This document shows, piece after piece, positions 1 to 6,531 of a stretch of 6,739 bases of DNA. This stretch comes from Anaerolineales bacterium (lineage in GTDB: Bacteria; Chloroflexota; Anaerolineae; 4572-78; NAK82): contig JAHELX010000337.1 in assembly GCA_024643945.1 (NCBI GenBank), forward strand, positions 1 through 6,739, given 5' to 3'. Every line of letters starts with the position of its first letter. The first letter of the stretch is position 1. Made by a program: the position numbers and the translations under genes. The notes beneath the pieces were generated by a model. It did no database searches. It was not told the origin of the DNA and saw only the letters and a list, made by a program, of their open reading frames with translations.

Positions 1-1145
1 TGCGCGGCCGGATCCAGCGGCAAGCGCACCGCCCGCCCCCCTTCCAGCGATGACTGGCGGATAGCCAGAATGAGCTCCTGATCCAGCCGGGCCTGCAGCG
101 GGCCGTAAGTGGGCTGAGAGCCAGCGCGCAACGCGTTAACCAGGCTCATCAGACAGCCAGCCACGCCGATTTCGTCGTCGTGCCACTGCATGCCACGCCC
201 TTGCTTGCCGGGGTAGAAGGGGTTATCCCAACGCACGATAGGCAGGTCAGGGTCTCCGGTGTGGGCCAGCATAGCTACCAACGCGCCGCCATCCACCCGC
301 TCCCAACGCCGCTCCAGGGTGACGAAGCGGGGCGCTTCGCCGCCGGGTGCCAGCAGTGTCAACCACTCCTGCACATCCAGGCCTACGCCGACAGTTATGC
401 CCATGCCCTTCTCAGCCAGGAAGCGGCTGCTGCGCCACCAACGCAGCGCCGAATCGTAGCCGACATCGGTCCAGTGAAAGATCCCCAATTGCCCCCCTTC
501 GAATTCGACGAGGGCATGTTCCTGTGTTTCCACCCTTGGACCGCGGGTATCGGCCAACCGGGACCAGTGGGCTGCCAGCTCGTACTGGCGTACAGCGCCG
601 GCCACCTGGACCGGATTAGCACCAAAACCCAGGTAGCTGCGCATGACGCTAACCCCGTGATAACCGTGGCCGGCAAAGTCATTGAAGGAGGTATGCACCC
701 GCCCAAACAGCCCCGACGCGATCAACTTCAGCTTGATCTGCTCCAGGGGCCGGCGGTGAAACTGTTCGGCGACCTCAATCATTAATCCCCGTTGGGTCGC
801 GGCAGCGATGATGGCGTCCGCTTCACTCAATTTGTGGGCGATGGGCGTCTCCAGCAATACGTGCAGGCCGTGCTCTACGGCCATCAGCCCAACCTGGCCG
901 TTGGCATGATAAGCGACGCAGACAATGCCAATCTGGGGGGCGGTTTCCCGCATCAGTCGCTCCACGTTGGTGTACCAGGGCACGCCCAGGCCCTCTCCCA
1001 ACCGGCGGGCTGAATCGACGCTGCGCCCCCAGACAGAGACCAATTCCACTTCCTCGGGTAAGCTCTTTAGAAGGGGACCGTAGAGATAAGAAGATCGTTT
1101 CGCTGTACCGACGATGGCCACCCGAATGGGTTGTTTGGTTGTCAT
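1..1145 (-). CDS. Gfo/Idh/MocA-family oxidoreductase, C-terminus beyond left edge
   Basis: The frame is open without a stop from ATG 1143-1145 to the left edge, giving 381 residues with the C-terminus missing. It begins MTTKQPIRVAIVGTAK, a Rossmann beta1 strand and turn, although the turn (G13-T-A-K-R-S) is not the usual GxGxxG. Next come the second-strand region (VELVSVWGRS), 'VCVAYHANGQ' and 'HVLLETPIAHK' (E99-T100-P101). The last is the site of the family's EKP motif, with Thr in place of the usual Lys. The C-terminal half holds 'GHGYHG' (H160, H163), near where the family carries its catalytic His, and a beta-sheet domain with 'GIFHWTDVGYDSALRWW'. Family members oxidise or epimerise sugars and inositols using NAD(P) in the cytoplasm; the substrate cannot be read here. 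AGAGGG lies 8 nt before the ATG. It is the last gene seen in the operon, 27 nt after the glycosidase remnant. Family assignment is firm; substrate is unknown. Confidence 0.88.
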   Translation of the reverse strand, partial: MTTKQPIRVAIVGTAKRSSYLYGPLLKSLPEEVELVSVWGRSVDSARRLGEGLGVPWYTNVERLMRETAPQIGIVCVAYHANGQVGLMAVEHGLHVLLETPIAHKLSEADAIIAAATQRGLMIEVAEQFHRRPLEQIKLKLIASGLFGRVHTSFNDFAGHGYHGVSVMRSYLGFGANPVQVAGAVRQYELAAHWSRLADTRGPRVETQEHALVEFEGGQLGIFHWTDVGYDSALRWWRSSRFLAEKGMGITVGVGLDVQEWLTLLAPGGEAPRFVTLERRWERVDGGALVAMLAHTGDPDLPIVRWDNPFYPGKQGRGMQWHDDEIGVAGCLMSLVNALRAGSQPTYGPLQARLDQELILAIRQSSLEGGRAVRLPLDPAA

Positions 1146-1153
1146 CCTGCTAT

Positions 1154-1159
1154 CCCTCT
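1154..1159 (-). promoter_or_regulatory. Shine-Dalgarno sequence of the oxidoreductase
   Basis: AGAGGG on the minus strand, 8 nt before ATG 1143-1145. It supports the chosen start. It lies just past the stop of the glycosidase remnant. Confidence 0.6.
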
Positions 1160-1172
1160 GTTTTTTCAGGTA

Positions 1173-1694
1173 TCATGCTGAGCTGAACTCCCACATTGTG
1201 CCGGTGCCATTGCTGAGCAGCGCCGACAGGTCAGCGTCCACAGTGTAGGAGGTTTTCCTGGCGCTGTTGGTAACCAGCAGAAACACATTGCCGGACGCGT
1301 CTTGAGTGGTGATAGCCATCAGGTTACAATTGCTGGTCGTACTTTGATATGTTGCGCGGCAGCCTGCCAAAGCGCGATTAGCCAGCCGCACACCGTAGAA
1401 GGTATTGCGCCGTGCGCCGTTGATGTCCACCAGGCCTTCGAAGTTCTGCCAGGCCCCGGTAAAGCCATCCCAATCGTAGAAGGTGAAAAGGTGGCTGCCG
1501 TCAATATGATCGTTGCCAGGCCGCGAGCCCCGGATCATATTATTGATCACCGTTTTGACAGCAAGCGAGAAACCGTCATAACCTCCTCGATAGGTCGCCC
1601 ATTCGCTCAGCCACAACTCTGCGTCGGGCTTGCCATAGGTGTTCATCTACCCGTGTACGTCCTGGGTGTAGCCGGTGATATCTGACGAGTATTC
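1173..1694 (-). pseudogene. Remnant of a clan GH-A glycosidase (GH39-like), truncated and amber-interrupted
   Basis: An open frame of 157 codons runs from ATG 1644-1646 to TGA 1173-1175. It reads like the last part of a clan GH-A (beta/alpha)8 glycosidase. 'AELWLSEWATY' resembles a beta7 strand with the nucleophile Glu (E15 of the fragment). 'HLFTFYDWDGF' resembles beta8. 'NTFYGVRLANRAL' and a C-terminal beta-sandwich ('NVFLLVTNSARKTSYTV') follow. The preceding codons continue sensibly in the same frame ('SSDITGYTQDVHG') but are separated from the ATG by TAG 1647-1649. Further upstream nothing resembles the missing barrel, including the acid/base Glu. The ATG has no convincing Shine-Dalgarno sequence. 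The protein also stops soon after 'MWEFSSA', where relatives usually have a few more strands, so both ends seem lost. It sits in the operon between GH5 and the oxidoreductase. Exact family is uncertain; a short expressed protein is possible but unlikely. Confidence 0.68.
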
Positions 1695-1777
1695 GACACG
1701 GCACAACACCGCAAAGCGGCACTCCGCAGCGAATTGAGAAAATAACGAATTTCCCAATACCTCAAGAATCGGGTACC

Positions 1778-3142
1778 TTATGCCCGAGATCTGAGAAATT
1801 GCACTAACCCCTCCCGTTGCACGCAGTTCTGAAAGGCGAACGACTGCATCATCTGGTCGATTTCATTTTCGTTCATCCCGCGGAACTGTTCAGCAAAGGC
1901 CGGCTGCAACATTTGGGATAACACGCCCTCGTTGATAGCCCCGGTTAAGTTGTCACTCAAGTGCATCCAATCCCCCGGCTGACCGGCCACGACTGTGCTG
2001 GCGTGGGCGACGATGTGTTGGATGAGGCGGTCAATTTCACTCTCGTGCCTTTCAATCCAATAGTCACAACGCAAGGTTGTTTTGATCTCACGCACCGGCT
2101 GTTTGCGGCGCATCCACTGCGATTCGGGGTCGGTATACACGAGTCCCATCTTGCCTATGTCTTTATAAGTCCAGATGGTCCAATGGTGTCCATATTTCTC
2201 GATTATGTCAATCATATCCGCCAGGACGCGGAGGCGGAAAGCTTCGAGTGTGTCACTGGTGTAGAGACAACCGAACTCGCCCACCAAATTTGGCACATTG
2301 TGCTGACGCATAAATGTGACGCGCTCCAAATACTCCCTCTCCAGTCGCTCGCGGTTGTAAAAAACGTGCCCATCGTTCAAGCCTGGCTCCACATAGTTGT
2401 GGCTGCTGTAGACCGTGTTGCCGTCAAAAGGCGCCTCGAGTTGATCGAATTGCTGGGAATAGTGGTTACCTTCGAGAAAAAGAATGTGCCCGGAATCTAT
2501 GGCACGGATGGCGCCAGTGACACGGCGGTAGAAGCGGTTGAGCCAGCCAATCTCGTCAGCATGCGGCTCGTTCATAATGTTATAGCCCGCGACGAACGGC
2601 TCATAGCGATAGCGCCGCGCCAGCTCCTCCCACAATGCCACCGCCCGGTCTTCAAACACCTTCTGACCCCAAAAGTGTGACTTCCGGCAAGGATTGTCGC
2701 AGTGCCAACCCCGGTTTTGCCAACCCTGGACGGCATGTAAGTCCAGGATGACGTAGATCTGTTGGGTCCGTGCCCAGCCGATCACTTGGTCGAGCAGCGC
2801 GAAACCTTCCGGTTTGTATTCAAAGGGGTGGTCGTCGGATTCGAAATGGCGATAATTCAACGGCAGCCGAACGACGTTGCAGCCAAGGCTCTTGATGAAG
2901 CGCAAGTCATCTTCGGTGATGAAATAATGCAAGAAACGCTCGAAGAAAAAGTGCGCCTTGGCTTCGCCCAGCACCCTGGCCACCGCCGCACGCATCCCAG
3001 ATTCGTGAGCGGGATAACCAATGATGAAATTCTCCAGATTCAACCATCCGCCGAGACAAAAACCGCGCAGGCGAACGACCTCGCCACGCCCATTGACGAT
3101 CTCGGAGCCTTTGACGCGTAGAAAATCAGGATTGGATTCCAT
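1778..3142 (-). CDS. GH5-type (clan GH-A) glycosidase with C-terminal helical extension
   Basis: A 454-residue protein. Residues 1-350 form a GH5-like (beta/alpha)8 barrel: 'GEVVRLRGFCLGGWLNLE' (21-38), 'VVRLPLNYRHF' with the conserved Arg92, 'VILDLHAVQG' (131-140), 'YNIMNEPH' with acid/base E192, 'VYSSHNYVEPG' (His248), 'LVGEFG' with nucleophile E289, and the beta8 Trp in 'HHWTIWTYKD' (W321/W324). GH5 enzymes are retaining beta-glycosidases (glucanases, mannanases, beta-glucosidases and others); the substrate cannot be set from these motifs. There is no signal peptide, so it is probably cytoplasmic and acts on imported oligosaccharides. Residues from about 358 to 454 are an extra, probably helical segment ('NENEIDQMMQSFAFQN') outside the barrel. 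The start is ATG 3140-3142, with GGAGGAG 9 nt upstream inside the last codons of GH42, so translation is probably coupled to GH42. The stop is TAA. Confidence 0.9.
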   Translation of the reverse strand: MESNPDFLRVKGSEIVNGRGEVVRLRGFCLGGWLNLENFIIGYPAHESGMRAAVARVLGEAKAHFFFERFLHYFITEDDLRFIKSLGCNVVRLPLNYRHFESDDHPFEYKPEGFALLDQVIGWARTQQIYVILDLHAVQGWQNRGWHCDNPCRKSHFWGQKVFEDRAVALWEELARRYRYEPFVAGYNIMNEPHADEIGWLNRFYRRVTGAIRAIDSGHILFLEGNHYSQQFDQLEAPFDGNTVYSSHNYVEPGLNDGHVFYNRERLEREYLERVTFMRQHNVPNLVGEFGCLYTSDTLEAFRLRVLADMIDIIEKYGHHWTIWTYKDIGKMGLVYTDPESQWMRRKQPVREIKTTLRCDYWIERHESEIDRLIQHIVAHASTVVAGQPGDWMHLSDNLTGAINEGVLSQMLQPAFAEQFRGMNENEIDQMMQSFAFQNCVQREGLVQFLRSRA

Positions 3143-3145
3143 AAG

Positions 3146-5149
3146 CTATGTCTCCTCCAGGAGCACCAAGACGTCCCGTGGCGCGACGGTGACCGTCCCT
3201 TGGAAGGACATTGAGCCGGCGAGCAAATTCACGTAACGTCCATCCAAAGCCACCTCTTGCACACCATCTGTATGATTGAGCAAGAACAGCAATCGTCGGT
3301 CTCCTTGCCAGCGTTCGGTCACTTCGACGCCCTCCGGCGCGCTGAAAACCGGCCGCACCCCAGACAGGTTGAACAGCCAGTCGATCAACGTCCCATACAA
3401 GTGGGCGTCACCTATTGTACCTATATATACCACTTGACCACGGCCAAATTGATTCAGCGTGATGCATGGTTTCCCGGCGTAATAATCCTGGGTGTAACGT
3501 GCGGCCACAGTTGCCGTACCAGGTCTCAGCACGTCGTACCATATACTGGCACAGGCTGGGGAGGCGGAAGCCAATGCAGGCAGGGTGAATTCCAGCTCAT
3601 GGCGTACGTCGGAGGGCAGCGAATCGTACTCCTCGACCTCCACCCCACACAACTCAGACAACAAACCCGGCAATCGTTGATTGACCACGGCGTTGGCTTC
3701 GTCCTTCACCCCAGTGCGTGAGGTGACGACAAGCACCCCTCCCGCCTGTACAAATTGCTTCAGATTTCGGGCGATGGTATCGGAAACAATATGAAGGGCG
3801 GGGGCCACAACTAGTTTGTAGGCCGAAAGGTCAGTCGTGGGATCCACGACATCAACCAGGACATGGCGATGGTGAAAGGCGCGATAGATGTGCTGAAAAT
3901 GGTCGGAATAACTGAAGTGGGGGTTATTCCCTTGAATCTGGAAGGCAAGACGCGAGTCGTAGGAGAGCATCATGGCGACGGATGGCTTGATGGCTGATCC
4001 GTATATCCATTCGCCGGCCCGCTTGATTTCGGCGCCCATTTGCTTGATTTCTTCATAACGCCGGCTGGGGCGTCCATCGTGTTCAAGCAAGCCATGCCAG
4101 TATTGCTCAGTGCCAAAGCGTGCCGTACGCCAACGGAAGAAGAGGATGCCGTCCGCGCCGTGGGCAATGGCTTGATAGGCCCACAGCCGCAACTCGCCCG
4201 GGCGGGGGGTTACACTCACCACTTCCCAGCCGCCCGATCCAGCTTGCTGCTCCATAATCCAGAAATTCTGGCGTTTGAGACCACGTATGTTGTCGTGAGC
4301 AAGGGCAGCGTGACTCGGGTCTACCCCAGCCTGCATGTTCCATTGCAAACGCCGGTAGTTGTTCCAGGCCACAAAGTCGAGATTGCGGGCCAGGTCAAAG
4401 TAGTTGATGCGGTCGTAGCCGAACCCCATAAGGTTATGGGTTACAAAATGCTCAGGACACCTTTCGCGCAGGATATCCATCTGCAATTGTTGATAGGCCA
4501 CATACGAGTCGGACGAGAAGCGGAAGAAATCAAGGGCGAGGCCAGGATTAGGCGAGCCGCCGGTGGTGAGCGGAGGTGGAATCTCGCCCCAATCATTATA
4601 GATGTGGCTCCAGAAGACAGTGCCCCATTTTTGGTTCAGGGTCTCCAGCGATTCATGGCGGCGTCGCAGCCAATCCCGAAAAGCCTGGGTGCAGACAGGA
4701 CAGTAGCAGCGATCGCCAAATTCGTTGTCAATCTGCCAGCCGATGGCCGCCGGATGGCCGGCGTAGTGTTCGGCCATACGCGTCACGATGCGCTGTGTAT
4801 AATCGTGATAGATGGGGTTATTGGGGCAGTATGTACGGCGATTGCCGAATGTCACACGCTGCCCATCTTCGCGCATGCGGAATAATTCGGGATACTTGGT
4901 CATCAGCCACGGCGGAGGTGAAGCAGTCGGGGTCCCTAAAACGACCCGCATACCTTGAGAGGCGAGAAGTGAAATAGCGCGGTCGAGCCAATCAAAGTCA
5001 TATTGCCCTTCTTTTGGTTCCATCTTGGACCAGGCGAACTCGGCCAAACGCACCACATTAAAGCCCGCCTCGGCCATCAGCCGCGCATCCCGTGGCCAGT
5101 CTTCTTCGGGCCAGTGTTCGGGATAGTAGTCAACGCCGAAATAGAACAT
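3146..5149 (-). CDS. GH42 beta-galactosidase
   Basis: A retaining beta-galactosidase of family GH42, which releases terminal beta-D-galactose from oligosaccharides. From the start at 5149 it is 667 residues, the usual family length. It opens with 'MFYFGVDYYPEHW', the typical first barrel strand, followed by 'VVRLAEFAWSKMEP'. The acid/base is E143 in 'QIDNEFG' and the nucleophile E300 in 'WIMEQQAG'. Cysteines 108 ('RTYCPNN'), 148, 150 and 153 ('CYCPVC') match the four-Cys zinc cluster known in several GH42 trimers. The barrel ends near residue 395. A trimerisation-type domain follows ('KPSVAMMLSYDSRLAF', 'VVAPALHIVS', 'GGVLVVTSRTG'), then a small C-terminal beta domain. No signal peptide is seen, so it is probably cytoplasmic. 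An in-frame ATG at 5177-5179 would add 10 residues (MLCQLEKRGD) and also has a GGAG at good distance; I prefer 5149 because family similarity begins there. The stop TAG lies 3 nt before the GH5 start. Confidence 0.95.
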   Translation of the reverse strand: MFYFGVDYYPEHWPEEDWPRDARLMAEAGFNVVRLAEFAWSKMEPKEGQYDFDWLDRAISLLASQGMRVVLGTPTASPPPWLMTKYPELFRMREDGQRVTFGNRRTYCPNNPIYHDYTQRIVTRMAEHYAGHPAAIGWQIDNEFGDRCYCPVCTQAFRDWLRRRHESLETLNQKWGTVFWSHIYNDWGEIPPPLTTGGSPNPGLALDFFRFSSDSYVAYQQLQMDILRERCPEHFVTHNLMGFGYDRINYFDLARNLDFVAWNNYRRLQWNMQAGVDPSHAALAHDNIRGLKRQNFWIMEQQAGSGGWEVVSVTPRPGELRLWAYQAIAHGADGILFFRWRTARFGTEQYWHGLLEHDGRPSRRYEEIKQMGAEIKRAGEWIYGSAIKPSVAMMLSYDSRLAFQIQGNNPHFSYSDHFQHIYRAFHHRHVLVDVVDPTTDLSAYKLVVAPALHIVSDTIARNLKQFVQAGGVLVVTSRTGVKDEANAVVNQRLPGLLSELCGVEVEEYDSLPSDVRHELEFTLPALASASPACASIWYDVLRPGTATVAARYTQDYYAGKPCITLNQFGRGQVVYIGTIGDAHLYGTLIDWLFNLSGVRPVFSAPEGVEVTERWQGDRRLLFLLNHTDGVQEVALDGRYVNLLAGSMSFQGTVTVAPRDVLVLLEET
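3152..3158 (-). promoter_or_regulatory. Shine-Dalgarno sequence of GH5, inside the end of GH42
   Basis: GGAGGAG lies 9 nt before the GH5 ATG and overlaps the last sense codons of GH42 (Leu-Glu-Glu-Thr). The two genes are 3 nt apart and share a frame. This layout is usual for translational coupling and fixes the GH5 start. Confidence 0.8.
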
Positions 5150-5153
5150 ATCG

Positions 5154-5160
5154 CCCCTCT
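5154..5160 (-). promoter_or_regulatory. Shine-Dalgarno sequence for the preferred GH42 start
   Basis: AGAGGGG sits before ATG 5147-5149, with the GAGG core 6 nt from the start. A rival GGAG at 5189-5192 is 9 nt from the in-frame ATG at 5177-5179, so sequence alone does not decide between the two starts. Confidence 0.5.
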
Positions 5161-5222
5161 TTTCTAACTGGCATAACATCCGTCAAATCTCCGATGGATC
5201 TCAATGCAAGAACTCATCACTC

Positions 5223-5372
5223 CTACCAATTCGTCACCGAACCGTCAAGCCGACGGAGGTGAGGCAGATCTCTCATCTGGAAGGGATGCCTTTCTGCTGC
5301 CTCACGGTCGAACTCGATGCCCAGACCAGGGCGCGTGGGGGGCAACAAGTACCCATCCTCCCATTCGGGCTA
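5223..5372 (-). pseudogene. Detached C-terminal tail of the dehydratase, downstream of the in-frame amber codon
   Basis: After TAG 5370-5372 the same frame continues for 48 codons to TAG 5223-5225. It begins '[20 protein letters not shown]' and ends '[12 protein letters not shown]'. The '[14 protein letters not shown]' block and the 'LRR.DGS.TNW' ending are what I expect at the C-terminus of acid-sugar dehydratases. With this tail the protein would be about 379 residues from the internal Met, close to the usual 380-400. The tail has no start codon or Shine-Dalgarno sequence of its own. It is therefore made only if the amber codon is read through, or if the codon is a sequencing error or a recent C-to-T change (for example CAG to TAG). 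The GH42 start lies about 70 nt further on. Confidence 0.85.
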
Positions 5373-6509
5373 CACCGGCACGACGTCGGGCAAGAGGGTG
5401 CCCGGCCGGCTGGGTTGCTCCTGCACGCCGAAATTCGGGCACGCCAGGTTCAAGTGCAGGCAGGCCGCCGTCGAGACCGGCCCCAAAGGGTTGTGGACGG
5501 CCAGTTTGATATAGTGGGTCTCGCACCAACTGGCGATCTTCTTGGCCTCCGTTAAACCACCGGCGATGCACACATCAACGCGCGCGTAGTCAATCCACTC
5601 CTCCTCAATCAGTTGACGAAACTCCCACTTGGAGCTGAACTGCTCGCCTGCCGCCAGGGGAACCGTCGTGCGCGGGCGCAGAGTCTTGAAGGAATCGGGA
5701 TTCTCACAGCGCAGCGGGTCCTCGACGAAGAAAGGATGAAATGGCTCGATCTCCTGGCACAGCCAGACGGCTTCGGCCAGATCCAGGCGGGTATGCACGT
5801 CGAAGACGATCTCAATCTCGTCGCCGATGGCCTCGCGCACCGCCTGAAACTCCTGGAGCGCCATCCGCACCGACCGGCGCGGTTCCAGCACCTCACCTTC
5901 CTCGGCGAGGCCCCAGCGCACGAACTTCCACCCCTCCTCTTTTGTCTGCAGGCATGAATCGACCAGGCGCTTGACCTCCCCTTGATGGCCATAGTTATGC
6001 GGGTAGCAGACCACCTTATCGCGGACGCGGCCGCCCAAAAGCTCGTAGATGGGAACTCCAAGAGCCTTGCCTTTGATGTCCCACAACGCGATATCTATGG
6101 CTGAAATGGCAGCGCTCAGGATACGCTGGGCAGGAAAGAACCCGCCACGAAAGAGGCGCTGCCAGATATGCTCGATGCGAAACGGGTCCTGGTCGATGAG
6201 AAGGGGTTTGAAATGCTCAATCGCGCCTACCACCGCCAACTCGCGACCGGTAATCCCCGCCTCGCCAACGCCGTAGATTCCCTCGTCCGTATCCACCACC
6301 ACGAACAGAAAGTTCCGAAATCCCCCCCACACCGGGTACGTCCCAATGTCTGTGATTTTCATAGGTTTTCCCTCATAATGAGTCGATGTGCTGATCGGGG
6401 AGAGGGCCAGTTGTCGGAAACATCCGGCCAACAGACCCGCTGCCGCCGCCAGATTGATGAAACCCCGTCTGGATATTCGACTTTGGCGAGGATGATCGCT
6501 GCGCTTCAC
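5370..6509 (-). CDS. Enolase-superfamily acid-sugar dehydratase (GalD/ManD-like), cut short by an in-frame TAG
   Basis: A mandelate-racemase-type enolase protein. Counting from the internal Met at 6362, the capping domain is 1-120 ('MKITDIGTYPVWGGFRNFLF') and the barrel follows. Metal ligands are D188 ('FDVH'), E214 ('VEDP') and E240 ('AGEQ'); H190 and H290 ('AVHNP') match the acid/base His pair of D-galactonate and D-mannonate dehydratases, with the same spacings (26, 26, 50). Such enzymes convert an aldonate to a 2-keto-3-deoxy acid; the sugar cannot be fixed here. A Tat-like lipoprotein leader precedes the domain in frame, so the start is probably GTG 6507-6509 or TTG 6519-6521, just after the sulfatase stop. 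ATG 6360-6362 is a third option with a good Shine-Dalgarno sequence. An ATG at 6636-6638 would overlap the sulfatase and is unlikely. The frame stops at TAG 5370-5372, while the normal C-terminus continues downstream. The catalytic residues are upstream of the stop; folding without the tail is doubtful. Confidence 0.85.
   Translation of the reverse strand: MKRSDHPRQSRISRRGFINLAAAAGLLAGCFRQLALSPISTSTHYEGKPMKITDIGTYPVWGGFRNFLFVVVDTDEGIYGVGEAGITGRELAVVGAIEHFKPLLIDQDPFRIEHIWQRLFRGGFFPAQRILSAAISAIDIALWDIKGKALGVPIYELLGGRVRDKVVCYPHNYGHQGEVKRLVDSCLQTKEEGWKFVRWGLAEEGEVLEPRRSVRMALQEFQAVREAIGDEIEIVFDVHTRLDLAEAVWLCQEIEPFHPFFVEDPLRCENPDSFKTLRPRTTVPLAAGEQFSSKWEFRQLIEEEWIDYARVDVCIAGGLTEAKKIASWCETHYIKLAVHNPLGPVSTAACLHLNLACPNFGVQEQPSRPGTLLPDVVPV
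6369..6374 (-). promoter_or_regulatory. Internal Shine-Dalgarno sequence in front of Met 6362 of the dehydratase
   Basis: GAGGGA lies 6 nt before ATG 6360-6362, exactly where the enolase domain (MKITDIG) begins and after the Tat-like leader. It could start a leaderless cytoplasmic form, or be chance within the linker codons. Confidence 0.45.
6420..6509 (-). other. Twin-arginine / lipobox signal sequence at the head of the dehydratase
   Basis: The frame directly upstream of the enolase domain encodes SRRGFINLAAAAGLLAGC. It has a twin-arginine motif (S-R-R-G-F-I), a short hydrophobic stretch and a lipobox ending L-A-G-C (codon 6420-6422). A basic n-region (VKRSDHPRQSRI) precedes it, and about 19 polar residues link it to the enolase domain. 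Tat leaders are known on some mandelate-racemase-type enolases of environmental bacteria. Export of this protein is inferred from the leader alone. Confidence 0.72.
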
Positions 6510-6524
6510 TCTTGCCGTCAATCT

Positions 6525-6531
6525 CTCCTTT
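6525..6531 (-). promoter_or_regulatory. Shine-Dalgarno sequence overlapping the sulfatase stop
   Basis: AAAGGAG overlaps the sulfatase TAA. It is 3 nt from an in-frame TTG (6519-6521) and 15 nt from an in-frame GTG (6507-6509), so neither spacing is ideal. It supports a dehydratase start at this junction, ahead of the Tat-like leader. Confidence 0.5.

Noticed and set aside
180..785. Long plus-strand open frame of 201 codons
   Set aside because: It lies antisense to the oxidoreductase, whose frame has clear family motifs, and its own product has no recognisable domain. It is a shadow frame.
1709..1719. Inverted repeat CCGC-AAA-GCGG between GH5 and the glycosidase remnant
   Set aside because: A 4 bp stem with no following T-run on either strand; too weak for a terminator or operator.
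1739..1765. Possible promoter (TTGAGG, 15 nt, TATTTT) on the minus strand after GH5
   Set aside because: Both hexamers match the sigma-70 consensus at only four of six positions and the spacing is short. It is AT-rich relative to its surroundings but not convincing.
3185..3197. Palindrome GACGGT-G-ACCGTC
   Set aside because: It falls in the repeated Thr-Val-Thr-Val codons of the GH42 C-terminus and is explained by coding sequence.
4040..4885. Plus-strand open frame of 281 codons
   Set aside because: Entirely antisense to the GH42 catalytic domain and without family motifs; a shadow of the coding strand's codon bias.
5150..5222. Promoter between the dehydratase and GH42
   Set aside because: A TTGACG (5181-5186 on the minus strand) has no well-spaced -10 element, and the gap is short once the dehydratase tail is counted.
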